This document shows positions 23,548-35,555 of a DNA stretch of 64,000 nt, piece by piece (the first letter of the stretch is position 1; every line of letters starts with the position of its first letter). A program made the position numbers and the translations under genes. The notes under the pieces were generated by a model, which saw only the letters and a list, made by a program, of their open reading frames with translations, was not told where the DNA came from and did no database searches. Location: assembly GCA_000349905.1 (NCBI GenBank), contig KB722742.1:1230386-1294385 (forward strand), in the 5' to 3' direction. The stretch is from Volvariella volvacea V23 (lineage: Eukaryota > Basidiomycota > Agaricomycetes > Agaricales > Pluteaceae).

Positions 23548-23888
23548 TTAGACTAATTTCATCTTCAAAATAATTTCCCACGCATACTCTCCTTTCGGAA
23601 ATTCTTCCCATTCTCGCCTAGCTATACCCGCGAGTCTAACTCGAGCTTGACCCCAACGAGTTAAGGTGCCGAAGAAGTGAGCATTATTTGGCTGATATAC
23701 ATCCCATTCAACCCCCAAGCGATCACCACGAATGCAGTCGAATATCAGAGAACTATATGTACAACAATAACCTACATGCTGAAGATATTTGCATGAATGA
23801 CAAGAATACAATGAATATATGCGAAAAGTTCAAGCAAGATTTGGTTTAGATACTTACCAAAATCAAATGCAGAGTCAGGATATTGCAT
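23548..23888 (-). CDS. Possible two-exon gene for an 84-residue protein
   Basis: The ATG at 23888 gives a 31-nt exon (MQYPDSAFDF) bounded by a perfect donor (gtaagt). Joining at the acceptor before 23771 keeps the frame (GYCCTYSSLIFDCIRGDRL). It continues with WDVYQPNNAHFFGTLTRW and ARREWEEFPKGEYAWEIILK to a stop at 23548. It lies 28 bases after the stop of RdRP-A on the same strand, so it might instead be that gene's 3' UTR or an alternative 3' end. The product matches nothing I know. The splice fit and amino-acid content are the only support. Confidence 0.3.
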
Positions 23889-23915
23889 CTAAGAAAAGCG
23901 TGCAACTTACAATCA

Positions 23916-26900
23916 TTATATCTCATATGAATCGATCTTGGGTAACGCTCTCAAACACGAACTCGAAGCCGACTTTGACTCGTCAAATAGCCTGGTACAT
24001 GGTGCAATCGTGCCAGCCTTGGCCTTGATGTGACAGAGCTCACGGAAAGCCATCGACAAAACAAAGTTCGGTGAATTCTTCTCCGCGTATGCATACGAAG
24101 TCATGACCTCGAGTGGGTTTGCTATCATCTCGACGCCATCGGGGATTGCATGAAACTGCTTCGCAAATTTCGCCACGTCGTCTTCCTTCCGCTTTGGCTT
24201 ATGTTTTGTCCACAAGTGATTTTCCTTCTCCTTACGACTTGCTGCACAGTAACGACACCAAGCCCTGTACACTTCATCCACATGGTTCCGAAGGGTATCC
24301 AGTGCCTGTTTAAAGCCAAAAAAGTTGGACTGTGCAGCAGAGTTCGCAATACTGACAGCTGTCTCATAGGGCTTCCTCAGTTGATGATCCGGTAAAGAGC
24401 TAAGCAGCCTCGCTTGATTTTCATAGCGCATCATGAGGCTTGCTTGTAGCTCCCTACCTGCCGTCTTCAATGCGGTGAGCACAAAGTGCGGGTTCTCCCA
24501 CTCTACAATTCTGCCGCCGAATTTAGCTTGGTGCATCTTGAAGACACCGGGCTTCAGTCTATGCCCTGTTTTGCTCGAGTCAAGCAACACCGCAAAACTG
24601 GCAATAATATTAGCCCATGTCACGAGAGAGGAGAATTGCATACATGTGGGCCATTAATATTGTGTCTGGATGGTCATATCCAAATTTCCAGACAGAATAA
24701 TCGTGGAACATTGAATATAGTCCGACCTTGGCATCATGAAGTCCCAGGAGGAGTACATCCTGGAAGGCGGCCTGGGCCTCGACACAGTCTAATTTGCTGG
24801 CACGTTCATTGAATTCTGTTCCAGATTCCACGCTCCTCTCGAAAAACGTCATAAGGTTGTCTGGCTCTCTCGTTAAAGGCTGATTTCGGAATCTCTGGAC
24901 AAGCGATTGCTGCCACAAGATAAAAGTTTCGTCTAAACTTCATTAATATATTCTGTAGTCTGTAGTGGCGTAACTGTACCTCCATCATAATCTGAATAGA
25001 CGAGAAAAGTGAGCATCTACTTCTCATTCTAGGATAAATGTTGCACCCACCGCCACCACTTAGTAGGTTCGCAAAGCTTCTTTCACCAACGATTGGTACA
25101 ATGATGACATCTTTCCAGTCATGCAGTTCTGGAGCATCAACCGCTCTCACCTTGGGAGGAACTATAAGCATCAATTGTAGGGCACTTGTGAATTTAACTC
25201 ACACGTTGCATGTCTGAAGGAAGCCGAATTGGGTAGCTGAATTGAAATCAGCAATGTATCCATTATAGGACGAGGCTAACCTACCGGCCAATCTATAGTG
25301 ATACGTTAGGATACACTCATACAGTCCCAGTCACCTAAAGGACTTACCAGAACTTCGCCAAGCAGAACGTCGTGGGCTTGCATGGTTAATGGGTCCGTTA
25401 TGGCGATAGAAGGCATATAAAAGATCTCCCCTTCCTTCAACACCCCAAGAGGATCTGCGTGCGATTCGGAAAAGATGGACACCCTATAGCCTTGAGCTTA
25501 CCTGGTGCAATAAAGGCGGACAGTCCTCCTTCGATAGGAATTCGATACTTTTCTATGGAGTTTTCAACAGTGTTCTCAACGATATACTTCAGCTTTGTTC
25601 TCAAGGGTTCGAAGTATAACGGCGAGAATCCAGATTGAAGCAGTTCACAGGTTAGTTCGTTGAGGTTGAACGGTGCTTCAAACACGTAAGAAACATTAGC
25701 GGCTTATCACTTCAATTTGAACTTACCCCCGCTAGGTTCACTTCGCCCAGTGTACGGCCCACTAGAATTTTCCTCTATGTCGGGGGTTTTACCGGCCTCC
25801 AGCAATTCAATATTTTCGTGACCCCATTCTCTTGGAGAAAGACCCAGCGATCGACTCCTATCTGCACCCAATCTAGCTGCACGAGTCGCGGTTACGGACC
25901 CATTCTTGCTAACTGCCTGGTACAGGTGGACGTTTTGCCCCTCTGCTTCTCCCCATTCCATCAAGGGTAAGACCTCTGCAGTGAGACCTTGCTTCTGAAG
26001 AGATATGAATTCCGAGTTGGGAATGCCGTTAAAGGACAGATTTATGATGCTTTGGCGCGTCAGAGCGGCAGGTATCCCTGATTTAGATGCTGTTATTACG
26101 TCAAATATTCTGTGGGCGTAGTCGAGATGAGGCAGCTTGATCTTGTTTTGCGAGGCACGGATCCAAATTCGAGGCTCTGCCAGTGGATCGTGATCCGTTG
26201 GGTGGAGAATCCATAGGCCCTTCGCACCCATAATACGACCTTGTACTGCGACAGCGAGATTGGGATATACAAGCGCTCTAGTTATCTTCAGTAGCGCTGC
26301 CTTGTTCATGAATCCGCAGCCATCAGTCATCGTTTGCTCGGCCGTGGGTTTACTCTTGCCATCCCAGCTTGACGAATCTGGAAAATTTACTAAGAGGAGT
26401 GAAGGATACAAGATAGATGCACATACAAATATCGTCAATCATAAATATATTCTTACTCCTAAACTCCAACCCTGGAACAGTATCGGAAAATCCAATGGCA
26501 AATCTTGCGGACCACTTGCTGATAGGCTGGAAGGCTGGGTATTATTGAACGGTGATGGGTTGGATACTACAGCTGGACACACCTGATTTTGGTTTAGATC
26601 AAAGGGGTTGTGCCAATGGATAAATTGGGAGAACGACAAGCGATATTGATCACCACACCATGTTGCAGTCTCGCGTTCGTAGTTCTCATCCGTTTCCATC
26701 ATATAAACCGAACTGTCCTTTGAATGGAATGCCATGAAAACCCGTCCACAAATTATAAACTTGCGCCTCAACCACTGCCGCACTCGTTCGTTGTCATTGT
26801 TGACCACCTCGTCTGGAACCTTGAGCTGTAGAATGCGCCGAGATCCCAGAAATCGGGCGAACCTGTAAGATCGTCGCTTTTCCATGGGCAGTAATTGGAT

Positions 26901-28113
26901 GGCAAAAGATCCCTTGCTTCTGTCGCGCACAAGGCGAGCTAACTGTTGGATCTTTCCACCATACCAGTCTTGGTCTTTTTGCCATCCACCCATTAACCCA
27001 ACACCTCTTCCGATGTTTTCTTCTATTGCTGCTTGCTCACGATCAAGCTCATGCCTACATCATCTATATATCAGGAGAATGAGATAAGAACACCTGTTCA
27101 CATACCATAACTCTATGTCAACCTGCGACGGCGTCGAAGCTGATGACATAACCGAAATCACTCTCCAAGCCTCTGTATTCTTTGTGGGAAGCTCGTCAAG
27201 GTTTTCTTTCACTTGATCCCATGTCCAGGCTCTCTGTGAAATGCCGCGTGCAACTTCGTATTGTACACCCCAATCCATCTTGCGCTTGTCCATCATTTTC
27301 TGCGCGTAGAAGTCATGCGCAATAATCTCAATCTCCATATTGGCGCCAAATCTTCCACCCTGGAACCTGTACTCAATGGGTGGATCGTCGCATTCAGGTG
27401 GTGTGGGTTGGCCTCCAGAGTTGCCTTTTGGCTTCGAGGTATCTATGGACACCTTCAACGGGCGAACTGAGGTCCGCGAAGAGGTATGATTGGAGGAAGC
27501 TTGAGCTGGAGGACATGGTGGGTTTGTGACAGGATCAGAGGGTTGTGAGGGAATAGATGTGGATTGTTGGGCAGGAGAGGGAGCCGGCGAAGCTGCTCTC
27601 GACACCCACATTGGAGAATCGCACAAATCTTCGTAGTCGACATTGATATCCACCGCGGCATTTTTAAATAGTACCACGCACCTGAGCTGTTATTGAGCTC
27701 TTGAGTGTCGGAAGCATTGTGGATTCCATAACTCCGATCTTGTGGATTGACGCTTGGTTGGGCAACAACTTCAGCGGTGTGAAAATCTACGATTGTGGTT
27801 GGTATTCATAAGGTCGTAAAGGAAACTTCAGCGTTATGAACATACCAGGGAATCGGCTTGCCGTAGAAGAGTCAGGAATCCCAAGCTTAGTGTTAGATCT
27901 GACATACGGTGGGGCGCCTTGGCGCAATCCATCAAGGGTATTAAGGCTTAATAGCGGTCCCTACGCACCAGCTATAGCACGTCGTTCTAGCTCTTCCAAT
28001 ATCTCGTAGTCTGGCCATCCATCGGAGCTATTCTGTGACACAACAACTCTTTGACTCGGACAATTTTAAATTGAAGAAACCTGACCTACATCGTAAATGT
28101 CATCCTCGGTCAT
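23916..28113 (-). CDS. RNA-dependent RNA polymerase, cellular RDR/QDE-1 type (copy A)
   Basis: The start is ATG at 28113 (MTEDDIYD, spliced to NSSDGWPDYEILEE); the stop is at 23916. The gene has many short introns. A Pro/Ser-rich linker precedes the conserved part. In order: ECDDPP, YGGKIQQLARLVRD, RFARFLGSRRILQLKVPDE, EQTMTDGCGFMN, GAKGLWILHPTD, EPRIWIRASQNKIKLP, LSFNGIP, IPIEGGLSAFIAPG, LPSDMQRV-type segment, DAPELHDWKDVIIVP, SFANLLSGG and the catalytic DYDGD, then FAVLLDSSKTGHRLKPG. DxDGD is the metal-binding triad-bearing motif of the double-psi beta-barrel active site of eukaryotic RdRPs, which copy single-stranded into double-stranded RNA for silencing (quelling-type RNAi). The motif is built from three exons, the middle one being the 12-nt microexon 24980-24991 (upstream intron 24992-25050, downstream 24933-24979). 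All key motifs are present. It is a tandem duplicate of the gene at 29578-34051. Confidence 0.88.
24980..24991 (-). other. 12-nt microexon carrying the RdRP-A active-site motif
   Basis: The exon reads ATTATGATGGAG between acceptor ...tattcag and donor gtacag. With one base from the exon before and two from the exon after, it codes GDYDGD. Skipping it removes four codons in frame, and with them two catalytic Asp. The copy B counterpart is at 30676-30687. Confidence 0.85.
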
Positions 28114-29577
28114 GATAGAGATGTTCCTTAATTCAGTTGAGATGAAGATCCGATTATGAGAGGGTTGCACTCCGAGGAAATGCTGAGTGCGGAGGGGTTG
28201 TTCACGCACGACGCGTCTGTAATTGGAGAGGGCGAAACGCGGAGGCAGAGTACATCCCAAATCGGGGATCGTAACGTAGTCACGTGCAGTCCAAATTGGC
28301 GCAATTTTCCTCGAATTTGTATCCGTTCTTCAGGTTGTGCATTAGGGGTTTTGCGATTCAAGCCCTCTACGCCACTAATATTCTATGATCTACAACTGAT
28401 GGGAAAGGGCGCAGAAGCTCGCAATTTAATAAGTGGCCACGGTGTTAATGCCCATAGCTGAGCTATCCAAACCCGCAAAAAGAGGTCGTGTTATTTCAGG
28501 GTAATGTCGATGGTGGTTGAGCTGGCCAAAGGGCGTCATTATCGTTGACTATTCGCTTGGAACGCTCGAATCCATCTCTATGAATGACATATGTCATGGG
28601 CTGACCGCACGGGACAGCTGAGGCATAGAACAACTGACACCTTAACATCAACATTATTCAGCGATAGGGTAGCCCCAAGCAAGAATAGCATGTCAAGAGG
28701 TGGTCAGGATCGGCATGTGTATCCAAAGCATTTTATTCAGTTTGTTCAACTCAGGGTGCCTGAAGCCTGAGTACGCGCAAATGGTGACGAAAATGCAGAG
28801 CCAAGCACGTACCCACCCTTATCTTACTCCGACCTAATCTGCCTATGCCTTTTCGACAGAAAATCCGCCGCTACTGAACGCCCCACGGTTGCTAGGTTGT
28901 ATTTATGGAATTACTGAAACACCTTCTATAGCTTCGAGAGATGTGAAAGAATCAGTAGACCCAACGAACTGTCGAAAGAGATACTAACGTCACGCCTACC
29001 TTGAGGAAAGGCTGAAGTGCCAAAATCTCAGGGCACCGGAGGGATCCGTGGTGATGGATTTTGTATATACTCAAGTACGGAATGGGGGGTGGCAAGTGGA
29101 TGTAATTCGCCAGTGGCACCATAATGGAGAGGCCGTGAACCCTAGTCGACGACGAGGATACTACCACTCAACACGTATCACACCGAGGCACATCCCTGTC
29201 AAACTGCTGGAGCTGTCGTTCGTTCCTTTGGTGGCGATCGAGTGACCACGAGTAGGTCAAAGTTCTACATGTCTTGAACGCTATTGCCTCCCAGACCCAC
29301 ATCATCCAATTTGAGTAACCCAAGTTCGCTAATTAAGGTCTACTAGAGATGGCTAGAGTTTGGGTTCTAGATAGAACGCATTTGGACGCCACATCAATGG
29401 AACATCTGAAGAGATTGAACTCGCATTCAATGTACAAGGGCATAGTAATGTACACAATGATAGTGACTGGGTCTGTATACACATGAAGGTAAAATACTGG
29501 AAGGGGTCAGCCAGCAAAGAAATACAATCTTGATACACGGTAACGAACCACTCCTGCGACACCAGTGTGATAAAGAA
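28114..29577. other. Intergenic between the two RdRP genes
   Basis: Contains the promoter of RdRP-A (shared block at 28211-28286) and the 3' flank of RdRP-B. From 28460 to 29340 no gene is visible on either strand. Confidence 0.4.
28211..28286 (-). promoter_or_regulatory. Conserved promoter block of RdRP-A
   Basis: This block, 98-173 bases upstream of the RdRP-A start, shares a run of matching segments in the same order with 34138-34211 upstream of RdRP-B: acgcgtc, aaacgcggaggca, cccaaatcggg, gatcgt-acg-agtcacgtg (plus-strand reading). It ends in CACGTG (28281-28286), the palindromic site of bHLH factors of the Pho4/Cbf1 type. Conservation in non-coding DNA beside diverged coding sequence suggests regulatory function. 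The factor is unknown. Confidence 0.6.
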
Positions 29578-32500
29578 TCAAGCACCCCCATACTCCTCAA
29601 GTGGGTCAGGCTTGGGCAGCGCTCGCAAGCAAGTACTGGCCATGATCTTCGTCTCGTCAAATAGCCTGATGCATGGCGCAATTCCCATGGCCTTTGCCTT
29701 GATGAGACAAAGCTCTTGGAAGGCTATATTCATCACAAAATGCGTCGACCTTTTCTCGGCGTACGCATACGAAACCATAACTTCCAACGCATTGGTCGTA
29801 TACTTGATACTGCTCGGTATCGTGTGGAAATCCTTCGATAATCGAGCCATATCATCCTCCTTTCTGCCGTTCTTACTCTTCTTCAACTTCACATCCTGGC
29901 TACCCTTCTCCTCACGGAGTTTTTCTAACCGATCCAGCCAGTCGCTATAGAGTTGCTCGACGTGATTACGGAGGATATTTAATTCTTTCTCCAGGCCCGG
30001 GAATCCGTCCTGCTCTCTAGCTGCTTTCGCAGCATTGACCTGCTTGTCGTACGGCTCCCTCAAATGAGGGTCTTGGACTTTACTCAGCTGTTCTACTTGT
30101 TCGTCGTAGCGGCGCATTAAATGTTCTTGCAGTTCCTTGCCTGCAACTTTCAAGGCAGCGAGTACAAAGTCGGGCTTCTGTTCGTCAATGATCTTGCTAC
30201 CAAACTTGATCTGGTGTTGCCTAAAGGTGCCGGGTTTGAGTCTGTGCCCAGTCTTGCTCGAGTCGAGTAGGATTGCGAATCTAACAGGAAAACATCTATT
30301 AGAGAACATTTGAGGAAGTGGAAACGTGTAACGTACATATAAGCGATCAAAATCGTATCTGGGTGATCATACCCCAATTTCCAGACAGCAAAATCATGGA
30401 AGTTCGAGTACAGCCCAACTTTTGAATCGTATAACCCAAGGAGAAGTACTTGTTGGAATTCGAACTGAGCCTTCTTGGGACCCAAGCCATCCGCACGGTC
30501 GTTGAATTCTGTAACCTTCTCAACTTCTTTTTCGAAGAAGGTCATTAGGTGATCTGGGGCTACTGTCAATGGCTTGTTTTTGAACGCCTCGACGAGCGAC
30601 TTTTGACGAATAATGAACGGTTCATCTGGATTGGGCGTGAGGCTGAATAAATAACTGCTAGAATAAGTGTCATACCGCCATCGTAATCTGAAAAATAATC
30701 AGACGTGTAACAAGAGATGTTGAGCATACAATACACGCACCTCCACCACTCAATAAGCTTGCAAAGCTCACGTTGCCAACGGTTGGGACAACAATTACAT
30801 CCGTCCAATCGTGCAGCTCAGGCGCATCGACAGCTTTCACCTTCGAGACATTAAAACTAATGCATAGAAAGCAAGAGTACAGCCAACTTACCCGTTGCAT
30901 GTCGGATGGAAGACGAATTGGGTAGCTGGAAGAGATTCAAAATTGCATTCCCAAATGGATCCAGTGAAAACTCACCGTCCAACCTACGAAGAGTGTTAAA
31001 TGAGATGCTTTACTACCAAGATTGAACAGAACTTACCACGACCTCGCCGAGAAGAATGTCGTAAAAGGTGTCTGTATCTGGATCCTTAATCATCTGGGAG
31101 GATCTATAGAAGATTTCCCCTTCTTTCAGCACCCCAATAGGGTCTATAAAAACTCCTTTAACAAAGGTAAATTTCGCAAATGAACAACTCGGCACACCTG
31201 GTACGACGAAGGCAGACAGGCCCTCTTCGATAGGAATACGATACTTTTCGATCGCATTTACGATCGTATTTTGGATAATCCATCGCAGCTGCATACGCAG
31301 CGGCTCAAAGTACAACGGCGAGAAGCCGGCTTGCATTAATTCGTATGCGGATTCATTGAAGCTGAATGGCGCTACGTGCAGAACATGAGCAGCGACACAA
31401 ACAAAAGATTTGGCGTTTTGACTTACCTCCACTATTATCGCTGCGCCCCGTATATGCCCCAGTCGTCGTTTCTTCCATGTCCGTCGCCTTCTTAGCATCA
31501 TGCAACTCGATGAAGTCGTGGCCCCATTCCCTTCCTACCAATCCCAACAGCCGACTCTTCTCTGCACCCAGTCTTGCCGCACGAGTGGATACCACAGAAC
31601 CATTTCTACTGACCTCGTTGGCAAGATGAACCATTGCTTCTTTGTCTTCGCCCCATGCCATTAATGGGAGGACTTCCTGTGTCAATCCTTGCTTTTGAAG
31701 CTCAATAAATTCTTTGTTAGGGACTCCGTTGAATGAGAGGTTGATAATGCTTTGACGGGACAATGCAACGGGACCAGATGGCTTCGACGCAGCCAAGAGA
31801 TCAAAAATTCTGTGGGCACGGTCAAGGTAAGGGAGTTTGATTTTATTTTGCGAGTCGCGGATCCATATGCGTGGTTCTGGGTCGCTATCCGTTGGGTGAA
31901 TGATCCAAAGGCCCTTTGCATTCATGACTCGACCCTGTACTGCAGTGACGAGACTCGGATACCCGAATCGTCGAGTTATAATACGGAGCGCTGCCCGGTT
32001 CATGAAACCACAGCCATCCGTCATCGTCTGTTCTGCTGTTGGTTTGCTTTTCCGATCCCATGTAGGCGAATCTAAGGTGGTGGTTGAAGGACTCGACAAG
32101 GCAGGAGACGAGAAAGGACTTACATAGATCATCAATCATGAATATATTCTTGCTTCGGAATTCGATTGCTGGGGCGGAATTCGAAAGCCCAATGGCAAAC
32201 CGTGTTGACCATTTGCTGATAGGCTACGGAGGATGAATTTAGGCATTTATGGGATATCAAGCTCGGCGTACCTGATTTTGATTCAGATCCAGTGGGTTGT
32301 GCCAGTTGATGAACTGTGCAAAGGACAGCCGGAATTGATCACCACACCAAGCCGCAGATTCACGGCCATGGTTCTCGTTCGTTTCCATCATATATACCGA
32401 GCTATCCTTTGAGTGGAATGGTACGAAAACCCTCCCGCATACCACAAACTTCTTGCCCAACCATTTTCGCACCCTCATGTTCTCTTCATTGACCAATTCA

Positions 32501-34051
32501 TCCGGTACTTTGAGCTGGATAATGCGTCGCGAGCCAAGGAATCTCGCGAACCGATGTGATCGCCTCTTTTCCATTGGCATGAGCTGAATGGCGTATTCGT
32601 TCCCATTGCGAACAAGCCGAGCTAATTGTTGAATCTTCCCACCATACCAGTCATGGTCTCCATGCCATTCGCCCATTAGCCCCAGACCCCTCCCCTTGCC
32701 TTCTTGAATGGCCTCTTGTTCCCTGTCGAGTTCTCGCCTAGTGTCAAGAATCAATGAGCTCCATGCAACCCATATATGAAGAACACGCACCATAAATCAT
32801 AGTCCACTTTGGCTGGTGGAGAACCCTTTAGGACAGCGACCACTCGCCAAGCTTCTATATTCTTCGTAGGGAGCCTGTCCATCTTCTCCCTGACTGCTTC
32901 CCAGGTCCAGTGCCCCCCGGAGATACCACGCGCAATTTCGTACTGTACACCCCATCCCATCCTACGGTCATCCATTAGCTGCTGCACAGCAGCATCGTGT
33001 GCTATAACCTCGATATTGAGGTCAATTCCTATACGTCCCTTCTGGAATTGGCCGTTTGTGGGTGGATCGTCACATTCGGGTGGTGCTGGGTGACCACTCA
33101 AGTCCTCTTTCGGTCTTAATGGGGCACGAGGTGGGAGGTCCTGAACATTTAGAGAGGCATTCTTCTTCAATGGGCGTGCTAAGACCCTAGAGGTGCCATG
33201 ATTAGATGAAGCCTTGGCGGCGGGACGTGGCGGATTTGGCGTAGAACTTGACGGGTTCGTGGGTTTGTGCACGGGGGTTGAGGGGGGCTCGATAATTGTG
33301 GGCTTATCCAGCAACGGGGGATCCGTTGACACACCAGAGTCAACGTCCGTATCCCCCGCCTGAGCTGATACAGATATCAATAGTCGAGCGCAAGGCGGGA
33401 TGAATGCATCTTACCTTTGTCGGTCTCGTCATCACTGATGACAATCTGCTTTCTGGGGGGTGGTGCAGGAGCCTTCTTCTTGGGTTCCTGCTACATGCTC
33501 GTGAGTGTGAGTTCTACTGCTTTGCACAAGCTTGCATACCTTCACTGCAGAACAAAGTCAACCAGTGCTGTTATTTTCACAGCGGACTATGGCATACCTG
33601 GAGTATTACTGAGCTTATGTGTGCTGAACGCTTGTCGGATCCCATTGCTGCGTCCTTGTTCAACAACTGGGTTGACAATTGGTTGCGCTGCAACCTGGGT
33701 AGGGCGAGATTCTAAGGGCAAGGGATGTGATAAAGCCACAAAGGAAGATTCCGGCGAGATTAACCCACCCTTGGCTTGCCTTAATGTCGAAGGACCAGCC
33801 ACCCTGGGTTTCGCCTTCAGTGGTGTGGACGGCGGGAGATCTTGGTGCACCCCATCAGCGGTGTGGGCCGGTTTAGATGACCGCGCCCGCTTACCTGGTA
33901 TGATATACTGCTTTACTCTGCTCGGTATCTCCTCCTCTGACCACCAGCCATCAGAGTTATCCTATACCATCGCGGGCCCTTCAGTCACCGGCGGCGTTGC
34001 AATCGCAGAACTAGATACGTGACTTACATCGTAGGAAATGTTCTGTGTCAT
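29578..34051 (-). CDS. RNA-dependent RNA polymerase, cellular RDR/QDE-1 type (copy B)
   Basis: The start is ATG at 34051 (MTQNISYD, spliced over 33972-34028 to DNSDGWWSEEEIPSR); the stop is at 29578. It parallels copy A exon by exon: ECDDPP, YGGKIQQLARLVRN, RFARFLGSRRIIQLKVPDE, EQTMTDGCGFMN, NAKGLWIIHPTD, EPRIWIRDSQNKIKLP, IPIEEGLSAFVVPG, DAPELHDWTDVIVVP, VSFASLLSGG, DYDGDEPFIIRQ, VGLYSNFHDFAVWKLGYDHP, FAILLDSSKTGHRLKPG and C-terminal CLRALPKPD. The active-site DYDGD is again split, with microexon 30676-30687. The Pro-rich N-terminal linker is the part most diverged from copy A. The expected activity is primer-independent RNA synthesis on single-stranded RNA in RNA silencing. With the catalytic motif intact in both copies, neither looks like a pseudogene. 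Confidence 0.88.
30676..30687 (-). other. 12-nt microexon carrying the RdRP-B active-site motif
   Basis: The exon reads ATTACGATGGCG between ...tttttcag and gtatga. It completes GGDYDGDE when joined to its neighbours, with the same phase and length as in copy A. Confidence 0.85.
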
Positions 34052-34137
34052 GGCAGTGTTGCTCTATGGTTGAACTGAAGAGGACAAGGTGTGTGAAGGA
34101 GGTGCAGCGGCGGGGAGACGAGGGTTATATACCCAAG

Positions 34138-34211
34138 ACGCGTCCGATTGTGGGATGCGCCAAACGCGGAGGCATTCCCAAATCGGGAGAAGATCGTGAC
34201 GCAGTCACGTG
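34138..34211 (-). promoter_or_regulatory. Conserved promoter block of RdRP-B
   Basis: Counterpart of 28211-28286, lying 87-160 bases upstream of the RdRP-B start. CACGTG is at 34206-34211. Segment order and spacing match copy A to within two bases overall. Confidence 0.6.
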
Positions 34212-35555
34212 AAACGCGATTCCCGAGTGATGTGTTGGGCAAGGAACCACCGAGTCTGCGCCAGTGCCAAGCAGCACAGGTAACGATTCAAGGCCCACAC
34301 AACTTTGGATACAGTTCTCGGGCAATGCCTCCCTCAGGTGCACAGCGGCATGAGAGCGCCATCACCAGAAAGGAATGACTGCGCGATGGTAAATTCCTAG
34401 TTGAGTTAAATCAAAGAACTTGAACAGCACTGACCAAATTAATGCTAAACCTTGACGACTGCAGAACGCTGACAAAGGGTCTTGTAATGACCACCAATTA
34501 CCTCACCACAATGCGATCATCTAGACTTCTTAATTCCGCTGTCATCTTGATGCCTGACCGCATCTAAGATCACACTTCCTACAATCCGTAGACCACTAAT
34601 GCGCAGGACATCGTGTAGTGCTGATGCATAGGTGGTCTTGTAGTAAAGCACCAACATCAGCACTCCCATGAGTAGCTAGCTCAATCTGCTTCCCAGATCT
34701 CGCATTCATTCTGATGCACAGTAGATGTTAGCCTCCAGTTTTCGAAATGGACGCAGCCGCAGCCCCGAGGGCGCACCGCTGTCAGCAATGCGCGACCGAG
34801 AGAAACGGCAAAGGCACACAATCTCGTACCCCCCTCTGGCAACTTTCCCTCGAACGCACTGGCATCCATATCACAGAACTGGGACTCCCCAGAGGTGGCG
34901 CCGCGGAACTGCAGGGATCCTGTTGCATTAAGAAAAGTCGGAGACGGTCACTTGGCGTGTACAGGTTGTCGTATCATATAAACGAACTGTTCAGCGGTTG
35001 CTAGGAGTGTCGAGGTCATCTGTTACATGTTGTTTGATTTATTTGATGAGTTGCACGACAGCTTTGTATCCAATGTCATCAACTGTAGTACCTTATGGCC
35101 CTTATGGCCTATTTGCGGGGATAAAGTGGATTGAAACCTATGAGATGGGTCATGCTGGATAACATAAGCCAATCAGGCACGGGTAATGAAAGAACGATTG
35201 GACGCAAGGAGCAAGATTTATTGTCTCCCCAGAAAAAAATAGGGGCTCAACCCCGTCAATTGTAGGAGATTGCACCTTCTCCAGTTAGCTGTGCGTAGTG
35301 CTCGCAGTTACCAATGCATCCCAACACACGGTCCGGTCCATAGACGATGAATGGAGTACAGTGGAGATTAGCCTCACATCTAGCTCTCGCGGTATGTCGG
35401 AAATGAAATAAAAATAAGTGATGAAGTTGAGCCCGCCCTGAACATTATGCATCATGAGTAAGTTTGAGCTCGACAGACTAAATTATCAGCACATTGCAAC
35501 GTCAATATATATTGCTCAGGACACGCATCATAGCATATAAAAATATAGCCAGCAT
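34212..35555. other. Intergenic between RdRP-B and FBX-1
   Basis: No gene is recognised. Short frames near 34681-35004 on both strands lack protein character. A direct repeat (cttatggcc twice) is at about 35093-35108. The part nearest 35556 is the 3' flank of FBX-1. Confidence 0.4.

Noticed and set aside
24930..25060. First impression that the RdRPs lack the catalytic DxDGD motif and are dead
   Set aside because: The motif appears once the two flanking introns are removed, in both copies.
33417..34022. Plus-strand frame of 201 codons near the start of RdRP-B
   Set aside because: It is antisense to the RdRP-B 5' exons and introns, which are supported by parallel structure with copy A.
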